From an uncultured Eubacterium sp. (GTDB lineage: Bacteria; Bacillota; Clostridia; Lachnospirales; Lachnospiraceae): a DNA stretch of 64,000 nucleotides. A program made the translations under genes and the position numbers. Below are positions 53,026 through 61,287 of this stretch, piece after piece. The stretch covers positions 10,682-74,681 of the forward strand of contig CAJUAU010000015.1 in the NCBI GenBank assembly GCA_910584645.1. The letters run 5' to 3'. The notes under the pieces are model-generated. The model did not search any database. It saw nothing but the letters and a program-made list of their open reading frames with translations, and was not told the DNA's origin. Positions within the stretch are counted from its first letter, which is position 1. Each line of letters opens with the position of its first letter.

Positions 53026-54733
53026 TGGATCCACCTCCGATCTGGGAATGATAAATCTCCTGATACATCGGGCAGGATTCCATCAGTTCTTCATGGGTTC
53101 CCCATCCCGCCCTGCATCCGTTATCCAGGCACAGGATACGGTCTGTGTGCATAACCGTGGAAATCCGCTGGCTGACCAGCAGTACTGTCATGCTTCCAGC
53201 CATCTCCCGAAGTCCTTTTAGCACATCGGATTCTGTCCGGGCATCCAGTGCGCTGGTGCAGTCATCTAAAATCAGGATCCGCGGTCTCCGGACCAGCGCC
53301 CGCGCCAGGGAAAGCCTCTGTTTCTGACCGCCGGAAAGATTCACCCCGCCCTGGCCGAGCAGTGTATCATACCCCTGCCCGCTCTGCTGGATAAAAGTAT
53401 GGGCACAAGCTGTTTCCGCCGCTGCCCGCAGCTCATCTTCCCCGGCTTCGTCACGCCCCCAGCGCAGATTATCCCGGATCGTCCCGGAAAAAAGCAGCGC
53501 CTTCTGGGGCACAACGGCCACCGCCTCCCTCAGCCACTTTGGTTCGATCTGTGCCACATCGCAGCCATCTATCCATATTTTTCCTGAAACAGCATCATAA
53601 AACCGGGGCACCAGATTGACCAGAGTCGTCTTTCCAGAACCAGTGGAACCAATGATGCCAATGGTTTCACCGGAATGAATATGTATATCAATGTCATGAA
53701 GGGTTTCCTTCCCCGCCCCCGCATAGGCAAAAGATACATGGTCAAAATGGATATCACCTTTGATATCCGGCATAAGCGGTTCCTCTGGCAGCTTCTGCGC
53801 CGGCCGTTCCTCCAGCACCTGCTGGATCCTTGCCGAAGAGGCTGCTGCCCTGACCGCCGTATTCAGCGTATTGGAAATCATCGTTACAGAAAACAGCACC
53901 TGTGTCATATAATTAACAGAAGCCATAAGCCTGCCGATCTCTCCGCTCTGTTCGTTCCCGGAGATCCATAACAAAAGAACAATGCCAAAATTCACTGTCA
54001 GATTGATAAAGGGCGAAAACACCGCCATCGTCCGAAGTGCAGCGGTATTGGCGCGGGCCAGCTCCAGCGAGACTTCCTCAAATTTCTCCGTCTCCTCTTC
54101 CTCCGCATGGAATGCCTTTACCACACGGACAGAGGAAAGAAATTCCCTTGCCACCCCATTTAAACGGTCTAATCTCTTCTGCACTGTCCCAAACCGGGGA
54201 TAACCGATGCGCATATTTCCCCAGACCAGAACAGAGGCGGTCAGAAGGATCCCCGCCATAACCGGTGCCTGCCCCGGTGTCTGGATCATGATCAGTATAA
54301 TGGCGCCAATACCAATGATCGGCGCCTTTACCATGATCCGCATGATGCCGTTGATAAACTCCTGAATCTGCGCCACGTCATTGGTAATACGGGTAATAAT
54401 GGAAGCAGGGCGCAGACGGTCTATATTTTCCATGGAAAGCTGTAGTACATGGTGATACATGTCATGCCGCAGTTCCCTGCCGACGGTCTGGGAGACAAAG
54501 CTGGCAAAACGGTTTCGTATGACAGCGCAGACAGCCCCTGCCAGGGCGATCCCCAGCATAGCTGCCCCCAGCCTCAGGATTTGGTTTATGTCGGCATTTT
54601 TGATCCCCTGATCCACAATGACCGACATGAACGCAGGCTGCAGAAGATCTGCCGCAGCTTCCATCATCAGAAACAAGGTGGAGAGCAGAAAGATACCAAG
54701 ATGCTTTCTGATATAACTTAAGATCAGTTTCAT
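53018..54733 (-). CDS. ABC multidrug exporter half, degenerate NBD
   Basis: 571 residues. Six membrane helices (~10-310). ATPase domain with GSTGSGKTT, LSGGQKQRLSLARAL and LILDDCTSALD, where Asp replaces the catalytic Glu after Walker B, as in the non-canonical subunit of heterodimeric exporters (TM287, LmrC, BmrC). First of the two-gene operon. Ribosome site TAGGAGC. Typical substrates are lipophilic drugs or lipids, not testable here. Confidence 0.93.
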   Translation of the reverse strand: MKLILSYIRKHLGIFLLSTLFLMMEAAADLLQPAFMSVIVDQGIKNADINQILRLGAAMLGIALAGAVCAVIRNRFASFVSQTVGRELRHDMYHHVLQLSMENIDRLRPASIITRITNDVAQIQEFINGIMRIMVKAPIIGIGAIILIMIQTPGQAPVMAGILLTASVLVWGNMRIGYPRFGTVQKRLDRLNGVAREFLSSVRVVKAFHAEEEETEKFEEVSLELARANTAALRTMAVFSPFINLTVNFGIVLLLWISGNEQSGEIGRLMASVNYMTQVLFSVTMISNTLNTAVRAAASSARIQQVLEERPAQKLPEEPLMPDIKGDIHFDHVSFAYAGAGKETLHDIDIHIHSGETIGIIGSTGSGKTTLVNLVPRFYDAVSGKIWIDGCDVAQIEPKWLREAVAVVPQKALLFSGTIRDNLRWGRDEAGEDELRAAAETACAHTFIQQSGQGYDTLLGQGGVNLSGGQKQRLSLARALVRRPRILILDDCTSALDARTESDVLKGLREMAGSMTVLLVSQRISTVMHTDRILCLDNGCRAGWGTHEELMESCPMYQEIYHSQIGGGSNG

Positions 54734-54769
54734 TTTTTGCTCCTAAATCCATAAATCGATACTTTAAGC

Positions 54770-54798
54770 ATTTTACCACAGCAAAATGGCTTTTTCAA
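54770..54798 (-). promoter_or_regulatory. Promoter of ABC exporter operon
   Basis: On the minus strand TTGAAA (54798-54793), 17 bases, TAAAAT (54775-54770), 37 bases upstream of the ATG. Confidence 0.6.
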
Positions 54799-54880
54799 TA
54801 TCTGCTGGCTAAGCGGAGCTGTTAGATCCGGTTTTTTCTGTACCCACAAACATACAAAACCGGTAATCGGTGGTTGTCCG

Positions 54881-55564
54881 TCACCTTGCCGGCATCTGGA
54901 ATCCATCAAGGGCCTTGTTTAAATAATCGTTAAAGGGTTTCATGATCCGGAAAATTTCTGCCGCCTTTGCAGGAAATACATTTGCATCAATGAATTCTTC
55001 ATCCTTTAGCGGATATTCCAGATACCAACTTTTAAATTTTAGATATTCCGCCTGAGGATGTTCTTTCTCATATCCTTTCGGAACATTCTTTAATGCTGTT
55101 CCCTGTACAGTGAAATATTTTTCAAAGGCTGGCTCATGTATAATTTTTTCCCACTCCTCACCATTCTGTACAATATAATCCCGTACCATGGTTGTTGCAT
55201 CCTTAAACATATGTGCAAACAAGCCGCCGCCTAAGAAGGACTGACCGCCGGGCTTTATCATAAGATAATATCCCACAGGGACAGGCTGCTTTCCCTTAGA
55301 AGAAATATGGGCGCGGAATGCGGGATTATAAGGCGATTTATCATGGCTGAAACGGGTATCTCTTACAATCTTAAACGTAAGATCTTTCGGATTATTATGT
55401 AAAATACTGCTGTCAAATTTTCCAATCTCCAGTATCAATGCCTGCAATAATTCTTCAAATTCAGCATTTGCTTTTTTATAGTCATCCTTATTCGCATGAT
55501 ACCATTCACGGTTATTATTCATGCTCAATGCCGATAAATAATCAATAATTAACTGTGTATTCAT
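54881..55564 (-). CDS. DUF2461 family protein
   Basis: 227 residues, cytoplasmic. NNREWYHANKDDYKKA near the N-terminus, RFSHDKSPYNPAFRAH and FLGGGLFAHM are signatures of the DUF2461/TIGR02453 family, whose function is not established. Ribosome site AAAGGAG. It starts 15 bases after the sigma factor stop, so the two are likely co-transcribed. Confidence 0.9.
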   Translation of the reverse strand: MNTQLIIDYLSALSMNNNREWYHANKDDYKKANAEFEELLQALILEIGKFDSSILHNNPKDLTFKIVRDTRFSHDKSPYNPAFRAHISSKGKQPVPVGYYLMIKPGGQSFLGGGLFAHMFKDATTMVRDYIVQNGEEWEKIIHEPAFEKYFTVQGTALKNVPKGYEKEHPQAEYLKFKSWYLEYPLKDEEFIDANVFPAKAAEIFRIMKPFNDYLNKALDGFQMPAR

Positions 55565-55579
55565 ATTCTGTCATCTCCT

Positions 55580-56431
55580 TTATGAGTTCTGGATAATGGA
55601 AAGCTGCGTGGACTCTAAAAATTCCTGTATCAGATATTTTGTGCGTTCAGGAGACTGATATGGCTTGCAAAAGGAAAAATCCTGTGATAAATCGTCAATA
55701 TCTTCCATAGCATTTTTCACATCCATCATAGTCTGAATAGAGATTTCCGTAGCTGTCGTATAATCCAGTTGCAATGGATTTATTCTATCATTTTGTATTG
55801 CATAATTCACTCTTTCTTTACATTTACATCTGCCGCTGCCATATTCCCCACAATACTGTCCAAGAAAGTCTGCCATTTTTTTGCGTATTCGGGAAAGCCG
55901 CTGACGATACGCCTCCGGAGTCATTTCCAAAACCTCCCCTGCAATCCGGCTGTCAAGCTTAAACATAGTACCTAATATGAAAATACACCTGCTTTCCATG
56001 TCAAAGCATTGCAGCATAACATTGGTACAGGACATTTTCAGTTCTTCTGCTAATATATCCTTTTCTACATCCTGGGTTAGATCTGGCACATCCTGTATTT
56101 TTCCGTTTTCAATGTCATCTCCATAATATTCAAAACTTAACGGACGGCGGGCGAACATATGCTTTTTATAATTTTTCAGATGATTCACCGCAATGCTGAA
56201 TACCCATGTTGTAAATGAACTGTCACCCCGGAAAGACGACAGATGCGTAATCATTTTCAATAAGATATCCTGCGTGGCATCTTCCGCATCAGCAAATGTG
56301 CCAAGCATCCGCAGAGATAAATTGAATACCATATCCTGCACACTTGTAACAAGCGTTTCAAGGGCTTTTTTATCTCCTGCTGTGGCTTTATCGACAAAAG
56401 CCTGTAATTCTTCATTCTTTTTTTCATTCAT
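55580..56431 (-). CDS. Sigma-70 family (ECF-like) RNA polymerase sigma factor
   Basis: 283 residues. Region 2 (~25-90; DAEDATQDILLKMITHL, FTTWVFSIAVNHLKN) and region 4 (~130-195; IAGEVLEMTPEAYRQRLSRIRKKM). About 90 extra C-terminal residues begin with a Cys-rich stretch (CGEYGSGRCKCKERVN), possibly a metal or redox sensor. No anti-sigma gene is adjacent, so the tail may provide control. Ribosome site AAGGAGG. Paired with a DUF2461 gene. Confidence 0.9.
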   Translation of the reverse strand: MNEKKNEELQAFVDKATAGDKKALETLVTSVQDMVFNLSLRMLGTFADAEDATQDILLKMITHLSSFRGDSSFTTWVFSIAVNHLKNYKKHMFARRPLSFEYYGDDIENGKIQDVPDLTQDVEKDILAEELKMSCTNVMLQCFDMESRCIFILGTMFKLDSRIAGEVLEMTPEAYRQRLSRIRKKMADFLGQYCGEYGSGRCKCKERVNYAIQNDRINPLQLDYTTATEISIQTMMDVKNAMEDIDDLSQDFSFCKPYQSPERTKYLIQEFLESTQLSIIQNS

Positions 56432-56833
56432 AGATTTTACCTCCTTACTTGATTAGACACTGTTCCCTCGTCTTTGTGACAATAATTTTTAAAAAATATT
56501 CTCCGCAAATACCCTTGCCATGTTATCCCCGCCAAACAGGGAAAACAAAAATACAAATACGGACGGTCTTTTTTAGCTGTTTTACATTCCCGCTCCCATA
56601 TTTATACCACGCATAATCAAGCGGTCTGGCGTTTCTGTCTGATTCGCCGCCGACTACGACTAATTCAACATTATGTTTGTGGCACGCCACGCCACGGATT
56701 CCACATTGCCATATCATTTTCCCTCATTTATTTACGGGCGTTTTTTATCAAGCCACCCATTTATTTTCCGATATTCCTTTTCTTGGTTTCCTGCCTGTAT
56801 TTCGGACAATAAAGCTAAATATTTTGTTACCCA
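56432..56833. other. Gene-poor stretch with one doubtful 64-codon frame
   Basis: About 400 bases between the sigma factor start and the Nudix terminator. On minus a frame at 56523-56717 encodes 64 residues (VACHKHNVELVVVGGESDRN), with no ribosome site and no family that I recognise. It might be a gene remnant. The sigma factor's promoter should lie near 56450-56520 but I see no clear -35/-10. Confidence 0.4.
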
Positions 56834-56890
56834 TAAAAACAGAGCCGATGAATTGTGAATTTGAAAATATCTCAAGTTCATCGACTCTGT
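56834..56890 (-). terminator. Terminator of Nudix gene
   Basis: ACAGAG-C-CGATGAA (56839-56852) pairs with TTCATCG-A-CTCTGT (56877-56890), with one mismatch and a 24-base loop. The minus strand then reads TTTTTAT. It lies about 65 bases beyond the Nudix stop. Confidence 0.65.
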
Positions 56891-56953
56891 GCTCTGTTTA
56901 ATTATTGTAAATCCACAAATTTTGATCATCCATTTGATTTTTCCCTCTTCAAA

Positions 56954-57436
56954 TCATATCCTCTCATCCGTGATTATATGTTCAATTCCGCTATGCTCTT
57001 TACTAAGATATTCTTTCATAAAACTCGGAAATGCTTTGTATTTGTCCAAATCTTTTATTGGTATCCAGTGCATTTCTTCTTTTGCCCCGCATGAGTAGCT
57101 GTTGCTATGAAGTTCCTGCGTCCCTCTTGGTTTCATTAAATAGTAAAAACAGATCTCATGGCAATTTAACCCTTTCAACATCCCGTTGCTCTCGTCAAAG
57201 AAGTTTTCATGAATAACAGCCAAACGGTCAATTTCATAGTGTATGCCCGTTTCTTCAAAAACCTCCCTCAATACCGCGTGCTCAGCCGTTTCTCCCATAT
57301 GGACGCCGCCACCAACGGAATATAAATGATTTTCATTTTTATTACCAACAAAAAGAACACATTCATTTTCTACGATAATTGCTGCTGCTCGATACCTGAA
57401 CCAATTATTTTCTTTTGTAAATCCGCAATCATACAT
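56954..57436 (-). CDS. Nudix hydrolase
   Basis: 160 residues. The complete Nudix box (Gx5Ex7REUxEExGU) is visible near residues 42-64 (GGVHMGETAEHAVLREVFEE then TGI), providing the metal ligands for hydrolysing nucleoside diphosphate-X compounds. The substrate cannot be named. Ribosome site AAAGGAG. Its ATG overlaps the stop of a 23-codon frame upstream (TAATATG). Confidence 0.9.
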   Translation of the reverse strand: MYDCGFTKENNWFRYRAAAIIVENECVLFVGNKNENHLYSVGGGVHMGETAEHAVLREVFEETGIHYEIDRLAVIHENFFDESNGMLKGLNCHEICFYYLMKPRGTQELHSNSYSCGAKEEMHWIPIKDLDKYKAFPSFMKEYLSKEHSGIEHIITDERI

Positions 57437-57437
57437 A

Positions 57438-57509
57438 TTATTTTTCTCCTTTATTATTTAAATCCGATATGTTACCGATATGTTCATAAATCTTATAATT
57501 TTTTGCCAT
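57438..57509 (-). CDS. Possible 23-residue small protein coupled to Nudix gene
   Basis: ATG at 57509 behind TAGGAG (7-base spacing) encodes MAKNYKIYEHIGNISDLNNK plus three residues, stopping one base before the Nudix ATG. A good ribosome site and tight coupling suggest translation, as a leader or a truncated gene start. It overlaps the 78-residue frame at 57458-57694 in another frame, and both cannot be ordinary genes. Confidence 0.4.
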   Translation of the reverse strand: MAKNYKIYEHIGNISDLNNKGEK

Positions 57510-57694
57510 GAGATTTCTCCTATAAAACAAAATTCTTTGTCCGGATACCAGTTATCAAAAGATGAGAGAACAGCATCGAATGACGTGTATAAGTATACAT
57601 ATACTTCCTTTTCTGTTTTATGTAATACGATTTTATAAATTGTATCTTTTTCATTACATTTATATGTATTTTTTAGATATCCAAGCATTCTCAT
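57458..57694 (-). pseudogene. Hypothetical protein, probably truncated
   Basis: 78 codons, MRMLGYLKNTYKCNEKDTIY with normal-looking amino-acid composition through FDNWYPDKE, after which the sequence turns into translation of a neighbour's ribosome-site region. The upstream site is weak (GGTGAT). Likely the 5' remainder of a longer gene whose 3' end was replaced. No family recognised. Confidence 0.45.
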
Positions 57695-57796
57695 ATAATC
57701 ACCGTAAATTTTGATCTGCCACTACATATAACACTTAAATTATACTATTTATCACTTCCCAACACAACAAAAATATTCTAATATCTAGTGTATTGT

Positions 57797-57825
57797 TTGA
57801 CATTTTGCCTCCAGAGACGTATAAT
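57797..57825 (+). promoter_or_regulatory. blaI-blaR1 promoter
   Basis: TTGACA (57797-57802), 17 bases, TATAAT (57820-57825): a full consensus promoter. The start point would fall in the BlaI-like operator at 57832. The rest of the gap back to 57695 is AT-rich without other features. Confidence 0.8.
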
Positions 57826-57831
57826 ATCTAT

Positions 57832-57848
57832 ATTACACTCGTAAGAAT
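57832..57848. promoter_or_regulatory. BlaI-like operator at blaI promoter
   Basis: ATTACACTCGTAAGAAT, core TTAC-N4-GTAA, covering the expected transcription start. It matches two sites at the PBP/lipoprotein promoter (63303 and 63352), giving a shared consensus ATTACWYTYGTARGATT. BlaI/MecI dimers bind TACA/TGTA-type dyads. Confidence 0.65.
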
Positions 57849-57863
57849 TAAGGAGGTGCTTAC

Positions 57864-58250
57864 ATGAGTTCTTTACCACAAATCTCCGAGGCAGAATATG
57901 AAGTAATGAAAATTGTATGGAAATATGCACCAATTAACACGAACGAAATAACAGAAAAACTTTTAGAAACATCATCATGGAGTCCTAAGACCATCCAAAC
58001 CTTAATTAAACGTCTGGTAAACAAAGGTGTACTTGCTTATGAAAAAGACAGCCGGGTATTTGTATATACACCTCTGGTGCAGGAAAGTGACTACATTGGC
58101 CAGGAAAGCAAATCTTTTCTAGATCGTTTTTATGGGGGCAACATTACTACCATGTTATCCTCATTTATTGAAAATGACAGATTATCAGAAACGGAAATCA
58201 ATAGTCTGCGTTCACTGCTCTCTACCAGTTTCCATAAGGAGGAAAATTGA
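57864..58250 (+). CDS. blaI: BlaI/MecI-family repressor
   Basis: 128 residues. Winged helix at ~5-75 (ISEAEYEVMKIVWKYAPINT, then SPKTIQTLIKRLVNKGVL) and a C-terminal dimerisation helix region. In BlaI/MecI, BlaR1 signalling leads to cleavage between these parts. Ribosome site AAGGAGG. The stop codon directly abuts the blaR1 ATG. It probably represses its own operon and the convergent PBP operon through the matching operators. Confidence 0.94.
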   Translation: MSSLPQISEAEYEVMKIVWKYAPINTNEITEKLLETSSWSPKTIQTLIKRLVNKGVLAYEKDSRVFVYTPLVQESDYIGQESKSFLDRFYGGNITTMLSSFIENDRLSETEINSLRSLLSTSFHKEEN

Positions 58251-60050
58251 ATGGTTGACTTCGTGGTATATTTTTTTATATGTAATATTTTTATCAGTGG
58301 CTTCATCTGTGTTCTTTTTCTTGCGAAAAAAGCATTTAAAACCAAGTTGTCCAGTCAGATGCAATATCATCTTAGTTTTGCTTTATTTGTGCTTTTAGCA
58401 CTTCCTTTTATTCCTTTTCGTATATTTGATATATTCTCCTGGTTAAATACGCTAATCAGCACTCATTCAGATTATATAAATCCTGTTGCAAACGAGATTA
58501 CCGGTCCCTACCTTACCGGCACTTCAAAGCAAGTCAATGACTTTGCCGTATCAATTAGTCATAAGGCGCCATCAATAATCAGCTATATATTATGTTGCTT
58601 GTGGTTTGCCGGAATCTGTATGATGATATTTATAATGGAAAGATCCTTATTTCAACTACGTGGAATCATCAATTCCTCACTTCCCCTGCAGAATAACGAA
58701 GTCAGAAATCTATACTATAAATGTTTAAGGGAAACAGGAATCAACTTAGAAATTCCAATTTACAGCACGGCATTTCTAAAATCTCCTGTTATTGTCGGTT
58801 TCCTAAAACCACGTATTTACCTGCCAATCCATACAATATCAGATTATAATGCTGCCAGTATGCGATTTATGTTATTGCATGAATTACAGCACTTTAAGCA
58901 TAAAGACATGATCATAAATTATCTAATCAATATATCAGGAATATTATACTGGTTCAACCCTTTTGTCTGGTATGCTTTGAAAGAAATGAAATGTGAGCGT
59001 GAAATTGCCTGTGATTCTTTCGTTCTGCAAATGCTACAGGAAACCGAGTATGAAAATTACGGCAATACCCTGATCAACTTTGCAGAAAAAATTTCCAGAG
59101 AAAATCTCTTTTTTTCTCCATTCCCCTTTGTTACAGGTATTGGTGGAAATATGAAACAAATCAAAAAAAGGATTCTGAATATAGCAAACTACAGGAAAGA
59201 AAGCCATCGCAAAAAAATACAAAGCCATCTTGCCTGCCTTTTAATCATAGCAGTCTTTCTTGTACTTTTACCTGCGCTTCCAACCTATGCAAGTGGACAG
59301 GAAAGATATGATTTTCATGAAGAAAACAAAGATATTACCTATGTAGATTTAAGCTCTGAGTTTAATGAATACGAAGGCAGCTTTGTATTATATGATAGTG
59401 ACAACGATGCTTGGACAATTTATAACAAAGAGGCTGCCTTAGAGCAAATAACGCCTAATTCCACTTATAAAATTTATGATGCGCTGCTCGGTTTGGAATC
59501 CGGCATTATTACACCAGAACATTCTACGATGGCATGGAACGGAGAAGATTATCCTTTCGATGCCTGGGAATCTGATCAAGATTTAAGTTCAGCAATGCAT
59601 TCATCTGTTAATTGGTATTTTCAGAATATTGATAACATAGCAGGAATGGACAATGTAAAATCATATCTACACGATATAGGTTATGGGAATCAACAAACCA
59701 GCGATGACACAGATTTGTACTGGACTGATTTTTCTCTGAAAATATCTCCCATAGAACAAGTCGAACTACTGAAAAAATTTTATCATAACACTTTCGGGTT
59801 TTCTGGTAACAATGTGAATGCTGTAAAAGATGCAATTCTCCTAGCAAGCACACCAGATGGCTCTCTCTCTGGCAAAACAGGGACTGGCAGAGTAGACGGA
59901 CAAGATACAAATGGTTGGTTTATCGGATATATTGAAAAATCCGGTCACGTTTACTATTTTGCCACAAATATCCAAGGCAGCTCTAACACTACAGGAAGTG
60001 TGGCAACCGAAATCTCCTTATCCATTTTATCAGATATGGGACTTTGGTAA
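58251..60050 (+). CDS. blaR1: BlaR1/MecR1-type beta-lactam sensor, M56 peptidase
   Basis: 599 residues. N-terminal membrane helices. M56 zinc peptidase with HELQH (His210, Glu211, His214), CEREIACD further on, and a helix at ~325-345 (LACLLIIAVFLVLLPALP). An extracellular class-D-like penicillin-binding sensor domain (~350-599) follows, with STYK (Ser404, Lys407), a SVN motif and SGKTGTG. All residues needed for acylation by a beta-lactam and for the protease are present, so signalling looks intact. It ends 2 bases before the stop of the convergent lipoprotein gene. Confidence 0.94.
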   Translation: MVDFVVYFFICNIFISGFICVLFLAKKAFKTKLSSQMQYHLSFALFVLLALPFIPFRIFDIFSWLNTLISTHSDYINPVANEITGPYLTGTSKQVNDFAVSISHKAPSIISYILCCLWFAGICMMIFIMERSLFQLRGIINSSLPLQNNEVRNLYYKCLRETGINLEIPIYSTAFLKSPVIVGFLKPRIYLPIHTISDYNAASMRFMLLHELQHFKHKDMIINYLINISGILYWFNPFVWYALKEMKCEREIACDSFVLQMLQETEYENYGNTLINFAEKISRENLFFSPFPFVTGIGGNMKQIKKRILNIANYRKESHRKKIQSHLACLLIIAVFLVLLPALPTYASGQERYDFHEENKDITYVDLSSEFNEYEGSFVLYDSDNDAWTIYNKEAALEQITPNSTYKIYDALLGLESGIITPEHSTMAWNGEDYPFDAWESDQDLSSAMHSSVNWYFQNIDNIAGMDNVKSYLHDIGYGNQQTSDDTDLYWTDFSLKISPIEQVELLKKFYHNTFGFSGNNVNAVKDAILLASTPDGSLSGKTGTGRVDGQDTNGWFIGYIEKSGHVYYFATNIQGSSNTTGSVATEISLSILSDMGLW

Positions 60051-60052
60051 AG

Positions 60053-61270
60053 CTACTTTTTATCAACGATCCGATATTGATACTCTGGTATATCCTTAAT
60101 GCCCCCATTCAAAATTTTATTGCCTAAGTACTGAAATCTGCCATCTTCTGCGAAACGCACTGTTAATTCATGCGTAATGACTGCCTCATCACACAATACC
60201 ATTTCACATACGGCATCCACAGTCAATGTAATCGTTCCGTCCGGATTATCCTTTATCTTAGTCACTTCCGGCATAGATGTTCCAAAAAAAGTAGGAGCAT
60301 AATTAAAACATCCCAGCCTTTGCCACAAATATGTCCCTTTCTTTTTATCATAAAAAGCGTACTTTTGTATTACCTCCGAAGTAACCGGGAGATACTCCAT
60401 AATCAGATTCTCAAACTTATCTTTTGGTATTCCATCCGGATATTTTTTGCTATTATATTGTTTCTTATATTTCATCCAATATAAATATTCATAAAGACCG
60501 TTATAATCTATCTTTTCCAAGTGGTTTTCATCCCAATTAGAGCATAAAAGATTATTCCCTGAATATCCCAAACCTTGAACACATTGTTTCGAGAGCCTGC
60601 GTTTCCTCCTGCTCATTGGTTTAATCCGAATTAAGCAGCTCCCATCAACCATTTCCGTCACTTCCGGATACTCTGGCACACACAGTTCATAGCAAAACCA
60701 TCCCTTATCCGAATATCTCCATTCCTTTAGTCTTGTATAAGAAATAAATGCCATACATGGCTTATTCTCATCGTCCCACGCAGCATTTGACGCCAAAAGA
60801 AACATATCTTCACCATCATAAACATATTTTTCTCTACCAATCCCACCATCCGAATGTACCTCATAAATAACAACAGAACCTTCTTTTCCTGATTCCGCAT
60901 TTATTAAAAAACTTTCAACTTCTTTATAATTTTCCATATTGGAATATGTCTCTGAACTTATTACCGAATAACCTTGTTCCTTTATTTTCATCGTCATCTT
61001 CTTAATTGTGTTACTACCCAAAACAACATTGGAAGAATTCCCCTTATCTGCATTTTTATAAATATCGGTAAGCAATGTCATCAACCGACAAGAATCCTGT
61101 TCTGCCTCAGCTCTGTCCTGATCGGGTATGGGCAAATCATACCCTTTTTCCGGTTCAAACTCCACAACCTCCTCCTGTTCTATGCTTTCTGCTGTTTCTT
61201 CTCTATTACAAGAGCAAAAAATCATACTGCACATAAGTATACAAATAATAAAACACTTAACCTGTTTCAT
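60053..61270 (-). CDS. Lipoprotein in BlaI-controlled operon
   Basis: 405 residues from ATG 61270 (GGGGA upstream; an ATG at 61291 overlaps the PBP stop as ATGA and is an alternative). Lipoprotein signal with cysteine in MIFCSC. The rest is a soluble extracellular domain with no family I can name securely; DUF6070-like is possible. Third gene behind the operator-bearing promoter, after a lipoprotein and the broken PBP. A role in envelope response to beta-lactams is inferred. It converges on blaR1 with no terminator between. Confidence 0.8.
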   Translation of the reverse strand: MKQVKCFIICILMCSMIFCSCNREETAESIEQEEVVEFEPEKGYDLPIPDQDRAEAEQDSCRLMTLLTDIYKNADKGNSSNVVLGSNTIKKMTMKIKEQGYSVISSETYSNMENYKEVESFLINAESGKEGSVVIYEVHSDGGIGREKYVYDGEDMFLLASNAAWDDENKPCMAFISYTRLKEWRYSDKGWFCYELCVPEYPEVTEMVDGSCLIRIKPMSRRKRRLSKQCVQGLGYSGNNLLCSNWDENHLEKIDYNGLYEYLYWMKYKKQYNSKKYPDGIPKDKFENLIMEYLPVTSEVIQKYAFYDKKKGTYLWQRLGCFNYAPTFFGTSMPEVTKIKDNPDGTITLTVDAVCEMVLCDEAVITHELTVRFAEDGRFQYLGNKILNGGIKDIPEYQYRIVDKK

Positions 61271-61287
61271 ATTATAAACGTCCCCTT

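Noticed and set aside
54820..54863. CCGGTTTT/AAAACCGG inverted repeat as terminator of the DUF2461 gene
   Set aside because: The loop is 20 bases and no T-run follows on either strand, so it does not read as a terminator.
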